Shown in pieces: positions 41,630-45,772 of a stretch of 45,772 nt of DNA. Source of the stretch: Streptococcus saliviloxodontae (GTDB taxonomy: Bacteria > Bacillota > Bacilli > Lactobacillales > Streptococcaceae); NCBI RefSeq assembly GCF_016908655.1, contig NZ_JAFBEI010000018.1:1-45772 (forward strand). Reading direction: 5' to 3'. The notes under the pieces were generated by a model. The model saw only the letters and a program-made list of their open reading frames with translations, searched no databases and was not told the DNA's origin. Every line of letters begins with the position of its first letter. The first letter of the stretch is position 1. The position numbers were made by a program, and so were the translations under genes.

Positions 41630-42544
41630 TTAACCTAGTTCAGTTACGTATTGATAGGCTTGTATTCCAGCTACTGCTCCGTCACCGACAGCAGTTGTCA
41701 CTTGGCGTAGTTTCTTCTGACGAACATCTCCAATAGCAAAAATACCAGGAATGCTAGTCTTCATCTGGTCATCTGTAATAACCCAACCAGCTTCGTCTGT
41801 AATACCAAGGTCTTTGATAAAATCTGATACTGGATCAAGTCCGACATAGACAAATACGCCACCAAATTCATGATTAGTTACTTGACCAGTCTTAACATTT
41901 TCAATGTCAACACTTGTTACCTTAATGTCATTACCTTTGATTTCTTTAACGACAGAATCCCAGATAAAGTTAACTTTTTCATTTGCAAAAGCACGGTCCT
42001 GTAAGACTTTCTGCGCACGCAATTGGTCACGACGGTGGACAATCGTTACTGAGTTAGCAAAACGTGTCAAGAAGAGGCCTTCTTCAACCGCAGAGTCACC
42101 ACCGCCAACAACAAGAAGATCTTGACCACGGAAAAAGGCACCATCACAAACGGCACAGTAAGAAACTCCACGGCTTGTGTACTCTTCCTCACCTGCAACA
42201 CCTACTGGACGGTGCTTAGCACCAGTCGCAATAATAACAGTCTTAGTTTCATAAGACTCATCGTCAGTCTTAACGACTTTGTAGTCTCCCTTGTCTTCGA
42301 TACCAGTTACGATACCGTAAAGATTTTCAACGCCAAGTTTTTCAAGCGGTTCATACATCTTCATTGACAATTCTGGACCTGAGATCAATTCATAACCTGG
42401 GTAGTTTTCAATATCTGATGTATTGTTCATCTGTCCACCAGGGGCACCCTGCTCAAGCGTAGCAACTTTCAAATTTGAACGTGCGGCATAAAGCGCTGCT
42501 GTCATACCTGCAGGGCCAGCTCCAATAATAATTGTATCGTACAT
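41630..42544 (-). CDS. trxB: Thioredoxin-disulfide reductase
   Basis: A 304-residue FAD/NADPH enzyme that keeps thioredoxin reduced. The FAD site GAGPAG is at 8-13, the redox pair Cys130/Cys133 lies in SYCAVCDGAFF, and the NADPH site is GGGDSAVEEG (147-156). GIFAIGDVR closes the FAD site near the C-terminus. AAAGGAGA is about 6 nt before the ATG. The DUF4059 gene lies 76 bp upstream on the same strand; cotranscription with it and the ABC importer is possible. Confidence 0.97.
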   Translation of the reverse strand: MYDTIIIGAGPAGMTAALYAARSNLKVATLEQGAPGGQMNNTSDIENYPGYELISGPELSMKMYEPLEKLGVENLYGIVTGIEDKGDYKVVKTDDESYETKTVIIATGAKHRPVGVAGEEEYTSRGVSYCAVCDGAFFRGQDLLVVGGGDSAVEEGLFLTRFANSVTIVHRRDQLRAQKVLQDRAFANEKVNFIWDSVVKEIKGNDIKVTSVDIENVKTGQVTNHEFGGVFVYVGLDPVSDFIKDLGITDEAGWVITDDQMKTSIPGIFAIGDVRQKKLRQVTTAVGDGAVAGIQAYQYVTELG

Positions 42545-42620
42545 AGCTTATCTCCTTTGTTTCGTTTCTATGTGGTAATTGTACCAATTGGTACAGGTAT
42601 TTGCAATCAATCTGCTCAAA

Positions 42621-42848
42621 CTAGTTTGAACGAATCATCAAAATAATAGCCATAAAGGCAAAAGACAAGATTGGAATAGAAACCATGGCCATCATCAGTG
42701 CATCATAGAGTGCTGCCTGACGTTCTCTGACTGTTTTATCTAACTTACGACTTGCTCTAAAAAAGAGCCAACCAGCTAGAAAAAGGGTCACAACCAAGAT
42801 GGAAACCATCAATCCTTGAATATAAAATGAAAAAATATCTAATAACAT
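42621..42848 (-). CDS. DUF4059-family small membrane protein
   Basis: A 75-residue protein with two membrane segments (about 10-28 and 50-70) joined by a charged, Arg/Lys-rich loop (RASRKLDKTVRERQ). I recognise it as the DUF4059 family, found upstream of trxB in streptococci. GATAGG is about 8 nt before the ATG. Function unknown; the constant placement between an amino acid importer and trxB hints at thiol or cystine metabolism. Confidence 0.82.
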   Translation of the reverse strand: MLLDIFSFYIQGLMVSILVVTLFLAGWLFFRASRKLDKTVRERQAALYDALMMAMVSIPILSFAFMAIILMIRSN

Positions 42849-42975
42849 GTTACAAACCTATCGCAAACTATTTTTTGAAAAGATTAACTCAATAAATTGA
42901 AAAACTTCTGTAAAAGCTTTAGCTTAACCTTTTCTTTTTGAATTTCTTATCTTTCAAGATGACAGAACATAACAG

Positions 42976-43004
42976 AAAAGTTGAGCATCTTGCCCAACTC
43001 TTTT
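42976..43004. terminator. Terminator of the amino acid importer genes
   Basis: AAAAGTTGAGC pairs with GCCCAACTCTTTT (one mismatch); lies 85 bp after the ATPase stop. Confidence 0.6.
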
Positions 43005-43088
43005 GTTCTTGTTTCATTTCTAAAGACAAGACTGAGGTAGACTTTAGAAATCTAAGACGGTGTCTTGATTTCGATCCCCTTCATTATA

Positions 43089-43832
43089 TCAAATATAGGT
43101 CTTGTTGTAACTAGCAAAGAACTCTTTGGTTCTTTCTTCCTTTGGATGTTTAAAGACTTCCTCTGGTGTTCCTTGCTCAAGGATATGTCCTTTTTCAAGG
43201 AAGAGAACCTTATCAGCAACCTGATAGACAAAGTTCATATCATGACTAACCAAAATCATAGTTTGTCCTGACTTAGCGGCGTCAGCGATTGATTTTTCAA
43301 CCTCACCAACCAACTCAGGGTCAAGGGCAGATGTTGGCTCATCAAGAAGAAGCACATCAGGTTTCATAGCCAAGGCACGCGCAAGAGCGACACGCTGTTT
43401 CTGACCACCTGAAAGATGGCGTGGATAATGGAATTGACGATCTGACAATCCAACCTTAGCTAGCTCTTCTTTAGCAATTTTAGTGGCTTCAGCATCAGAT
43501 AGTTTCTTAACAATCTTTAGACCTTCTTTAACGTTATCTAAAGCTGTACGACGTTCAAAAAGATTGAATTGTTGAAAAACCATTGCTAGTTTTCGACGTA
43601 AGGTCAAAATATCTTCTTTGGAGATATTGGTAAAGTCAACCTTAAAATCATCAATTTCAATAGTTCCAGCATCTGCAGTCTCAAGGTAGTTCAAGCTACG
43701 TAAAATAGTTGATTTACCAGCTCCAGAAGCACCAACTAGAGCAATAACTTCACCTTTGTTGATGTCAATATCGATTCCATCAAGTACTTTTTGACCAGAA
43801 AATTCTTTTGTTAAATTACTAATTTTAATCAT
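43089..43832 (-). CDS. Polar amino acid ABC transporter ATPase
   Basis: A 247-residue ATPase of the polar amino acid family with Walker A GASGAGKST (34-42), signature LSGGQKQRVALARAL and Walker B LLLDEPTSALDPE. It powers the permease encoded just upstream, whose stop overlaps its start by 1 nt. The neighbours DUF4059 and trxB suggest cystine as the substrate; glutamine or other polar amino acids remain possible. Confidence 0.93.
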   Translation of the reverse strand: MIKISNLTKEFSGQKVLDGIDIDINKGEVIALVGASGAGKSTILRSLNYLETADAGTIEIDDFKVDFTNISKEDILTLRRKLAMVFQQFNLFERRTALDNVKEGLKIVKKLSDAEATKIAKEELAKVGLSDRQFHYPRHLSGGQKQRVALARALAMKPDVLLLDEPTSALDPELVGEVEKSIADAAKSGQTMILVSHDMNFVYQVADKVLFLEKGHILEQGTPEEVFKHPKEERTKEFFASYNKTYI

Positions 43833-44632
43833 TAACGAACGCCTCCTGGGATTTCATTTGTAATGTTTTCTGGTGAGTTAATTTCCATACGACGTTCCAT
43901 GAAGCGTCCAAGATTTTCAATAATAATACTGATAATCCAGTAAACAATCGCTACAGAAATATAACGTTCGAAATAGCGGTAATCAGAACCACCCAAAATT
44001 TGAGCCTGAGCATACATTTCAACAATACCAGCATTGAAGGCAAGTGATGTTCCCTTAGTCAAACCAATCAAAGAGTTAATCAAGGTTGGCACTGCGATCA
44101 CTGCTGCATTTGGAATAATAACACGACGGTAAACTTGTAACGATGTCATCCCTAGACTGCGAGCTGCTTCAATCTCACCTGGATCAACTGCTTGAATAGC
44201 TGCACGAATGGTCTCACTTGTGTAAGCCGCTTCATTAAACGCAAAGGCTGTGATAGCAAAGATAGAAGCTGGAATCGCATTGATATTCCAATCTAAACCA
44301 TATTTAGAATTGAGGTATTTCAAAAAGAGTGGGATACCATAGTAGGTCAACATCAGTTGAACCAAGATTGGTGTTCCGCGTAAAAAGCTGACAAAAACCG
44401 CTTGAATAGGGTATAAAACCTTAACACGATTAATTTTAACGACAGCAAATAGTAAGGCTAACAACAGTCCGAAGATAGCACCACCTAGTGTTAAACCGAG
44501 TGTCTCTGGCAAACGATCCAAAATAGCTGGGATAGCATCAAAGACTGATTTCCAACTGAATAAACGTCCATCTGGAACCATATCCACAAATGACTGGTAC
44601 CAAGAAGCCGTAGCAAATGTTATAGAAGTCAT
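43832..44632 (-). CDS. Polar amino acid ABC transporter permease
   Basis: A 266-residue HisM-type permease with about five membrane segments. The coupling EAA loop EAARSLGMTSLQVYRRVIIPNA lies near residues 158-179 and LRGTPILVQLMLTYYG near 89-104. AAGGA is 8 nt before the ATG. It has its own promoter (44667-44695), separate from the binding protein gene 179 bp upstream, with a long palindrome just before the -35. Confidence 0.93.
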   Translation of the reverse strand: MTSITFATASWYQSFVDMVPDGRLFSWKSVFDAIPAILDRLPETLGLTLGGAIFGLLLALLFAVVKINRVKVLYPIQAVFVSFLRGTPILVQLMLTYYGIPLFLKYLNSKYGLDWNINAIPASIFAITAFAFNEAAYTSETIRAAIQAVDPGEIEAARSLGMTSLQVYRRVIIPNAAVIAVPTLINSLIGLTKGTSLAFNAGIVEMYAQAQILGGSDYRYFERYISVAIVYWIISIIIENLGRFMERRMEINSPENITNEIPGGVR

Positions 44633-44666
44633 AAAAGAGTTCCTTTTTCTTGTATTTTATCTTCCT

Positions 44667-44695
44667 ATTCTATCATTACTAATCTAATCAGTAAA
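44667..44695 (-). promoter_or_regulatory. Promoter of the permease-ATPase genes
   Basis: Minus strand TTTACT (44690-44695), 17-nt spacer, TAGAAT (44667-44672). Confidence 0.6.
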
Positions 44696-44698
44696 ATA

Positions 44699-44733
44699 GA
44701 TAGTTTTTATCAAATTGATAGGAAAAAACTATC
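44699..44733. promoter_or_regulatory. Long palindrome, possible LysR-type operator
   Basis: Arms GATAGTTTTT (44699-44708) and AAAAACTATC (44724-44733) enclose ATCAA-A-TTGAT (44709-44719). It ends 3 bp from the -35 box, where LysR-type activators of sulfur metabolism usually bind. The inner TATCAAATTGATA gives the T-N11-A pattern. Confidence 0.5.
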
Positions 44734-44754
44734 ACTCAATCTAACTACAAAAAG

Positions 44755-44800
44755 AGAGTGACTCAAATGATTAACATTACCCAAGATCTCACTCTCCTTT
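44755..44800 (-). terminator. Terminator of the binding protein gene
   Basis: AGAGTGA (about 44755-44761) pairs with TCACTCT (about 44790-44796), followed on the minus strand by CTTTTTG. It separates the binding protein from the permease transcript. Confidence 0.75.
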
Positions 44801-44811
44801 AATGAATAGAC

Positions 44812-45639
44812 TTAGTTTAGATTTGAAGCGAAATCTCCACCGAAATAAGTTGTTGATAAATCTGAAAGAGTACCATCCTCTTTGAGTTCCTTAATGCGTT
44901 TATCAACAAAACGCTTCAACTCTTTTCCTTCCTTGGTTTTAGCAAAAAGTAAATATTCTAAACCATCTTTTTCACTACCAATATCTGTTTTTAGCTGAGT
45001 GACAGTGAGATCGAAACCTTGATCTTTGACAATATACTGTGAAGAAATAGCATCATACAGAATAAAGTCAATACTTCCGTTTTCAATATGCTGAACACGT
45101 GTTGTCAGTGCTGTTCCTGCTGCAGCATAATTTATCTGAATAGGTTCTTTATCAGGATTAGCCTTGTTCCAATTTTCCAAAATCTGGGCATAATTTGATC
45201 CAGCTAAGGCTTCTGTTTTTTTGCCAGACAGTTGATCTAAACTGTCGTAACTTGTCCCAGATTTACTGGTTACAGCATAATTGGATTTTGAGATAGGATC
45301 TGAGAAGAGATATTTTTCAGCACGCTCTTGGTTGTAGTTGAAGTCGTTCGCTGCGATTTGATATCGATCTGCATCAACACCTGTCAATATAGAATCAAAT
45401 GCAGTCGTGATAAAGGAAATCTCATATTTATCCGAATCCTTAAAAATGGCCTTTAAAACGTCTATATCATAACCTTTAAACTGTCCATCCTTTTTAAAGG
45501 TAAATGGTGCCGTATCTGAGTCCGTGGCAATAGTAATCTTTGTTCGACTAGATTCTGATTGCGATTGAGATGAGCAAGCTACTAAAAAGCAAGTAGCCAG
45601 AGTGATTAAAATGGCAAAAGTGCCTAACTTTTTTTTCAT
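44812..45639 (-). CDS. Polar amino acid (possibly cystine) binding lipoprotein
   Basis: A 275-residue solute-binding protein with lipoprotein signal and lipobox LVAC (Cys22 from the chosen start). The mature part shows the SBP-bac-3 pattern: TIATDSDTAPFTFKKDGQFKGYDIDVL, then YDAISSQYIV and a KRIKELKEDGTLSDL ending. ATG 45654 is in frame upstream but has no ribosome site, while ATG 45639 (MKKKLGTF) has AAGGA 8 nt before it. It precedes the permease and ATPase but has its own terminator, allowing separate levels. Confidence 0.92.
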   Translation of the reverse strand: MKKKLGTFAILITLATCFLVACSSQSQSESSRTKITIATDSDTAPFTFKKDGQFKGYDIDVLKAIFKDSDKYEISFITTAFDSILTGVDADRYQIAANDFNYNQERAEKYLFSDPISKSNYAVTSKSGTSYDSLDQLSGKKTEALAGSNYAQILENWNKANPDKEPIQINYAAAGTALTTRVQHIENGSIDFILYDAISSQYIVKDQGFDLTVTQLKTDIGSEKDGLEYLLFAKTKEGKELKRFVDKRIKELKEDGTLSDLSTTYFGGDFASNLN

Positions 45640-45696
45640 AATAAAATCCTTCATTAATAGTTAACTGTCATATTTTAACAAAAACATACTAAGATT

Positions 45697-45742
45697 AGTA
45701 GTGAGGAAATCTCTGACGGGAGAGAGTACTCACTACTTTTTC
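45697..45742 (+). terminator. Stem-loop with rightward T-run upstream of the binding protein gene
   Basis: AGTAGTGAG (45697-45705) pairs with CTCACTACT (45729-45737), with an inner CTCT/AGAG and a T-run on the + strand. No rightward gene precedes it in the window, so it may be a leader element, a small repeat or an antisense stop. Confidence 0.45.
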
Positions 45743-45772
45743 TTTGTGTTAAAGTAGAGGTGTCCTGTTAAG

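Noticed and set aside
42849..43088. Small gene between the ATPase and the DUF4059 gene
   Set aside because: No frame with start and ribosome site was recognised; it contains the importer terminator only.

Overview
The window reads as chromosomal DNA of a low-GC, lysine-type Gram-positive coccus, almost certainly a Streptococcus of the salivarius group (S. salivarius or a close relative). Pointers are the streptococcal versions of housekeeping genes (L-Lys-type MurE, family II pyrophosphatase, DUF1803 and DUF4059 proteins), an LPXTG-anchored levansucrase with a YSIRK-type signal peptide, CtsR, GlnR and CodY-like operators, and a preQ1-II riboswitch. I see no rRNA, tRNA, CRISPR or prophage. The only mobile DNA is the clipped end of an IS3-family element at position 1 and a MITE-like inverted-repeat element near 21.0 kb.

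Layout. 1-2.8 kb: IS3 end, preQ1-II riboswitch and queT (+), nth (-), an AlkD-like glycosylase (+), a small membrane protein. 2.85-6.9 kb (-): the serine cluster serC-GNAT-serA-DUF6440, then a leaderless-looking ogt with an ArsC/Spx-like gene. 7.2-8.9 kb (-): ammonium module amt-glnK under a GlnR box. 9.1-12.6 kb (-): tmk-holB-ricT-yabA-rsmI, a tightly overlapping replication and rRNA-modification operon. 12.7-18.3 kb (-): CBS/ACT sensor protein and the branched-chain amino acid importer livJHMGF. 18.4-20.8 kb (-): ylbF-ylbG, clpP, upp. 21.3-25.6 kb: divergent levansucrase (-) and GH32 fructan hydrolase (+). 25.7-28.0 kb (-): sulfur amino acid pair metB/C-patB. 28.4-31.5 kb: divergent murJ-like (-) and murE (+). 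31.7-36.6 kb: FNT-type channel (-) and a four-gene iron/siderophore-type ABC importer (+). 36.6-40.3 kb (-): DUF1803 gene and a 981-residue LPXTG adhesin with about 47 Thr/Ser/Glu nonapeptide repeats. 40.6-45.6 kb (-): ppaC, trxB, a DUF4059 gene, and a polar amino acid (possibly cystine) ABC importer.

How it fits together. Much of the window is nutrient acquisition tied to nitrogen and amino acid regulation. CodY-like palindromes sit in the -35/-10 spacers of both the serC and livJ promoters, GlnR sites precede amt-glnK, and a LysR-type palindrome abuts the importer promoter at 44.7 kb. The surface part is a make-and-break fructan unit plus a long-stalk adhesin.

Most notable regulatory structure: four genes (ogt, ylbF, murE, DUF1803) have a TATAAT-like -10 box only 6-7 nt before the ATG and little or no usable Shine-Dalgarno, so they are probably leaderless. 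Two of these promoters are built into the terminator of the upstream gene, and a third (murE) shares its -35 with the divergent murJ promoter. I found no clearly unprecedented multi-gene system; the most unusual items are these promoter architectures, the MITE-like element and the higher-order repeat in the adhesin stalk.
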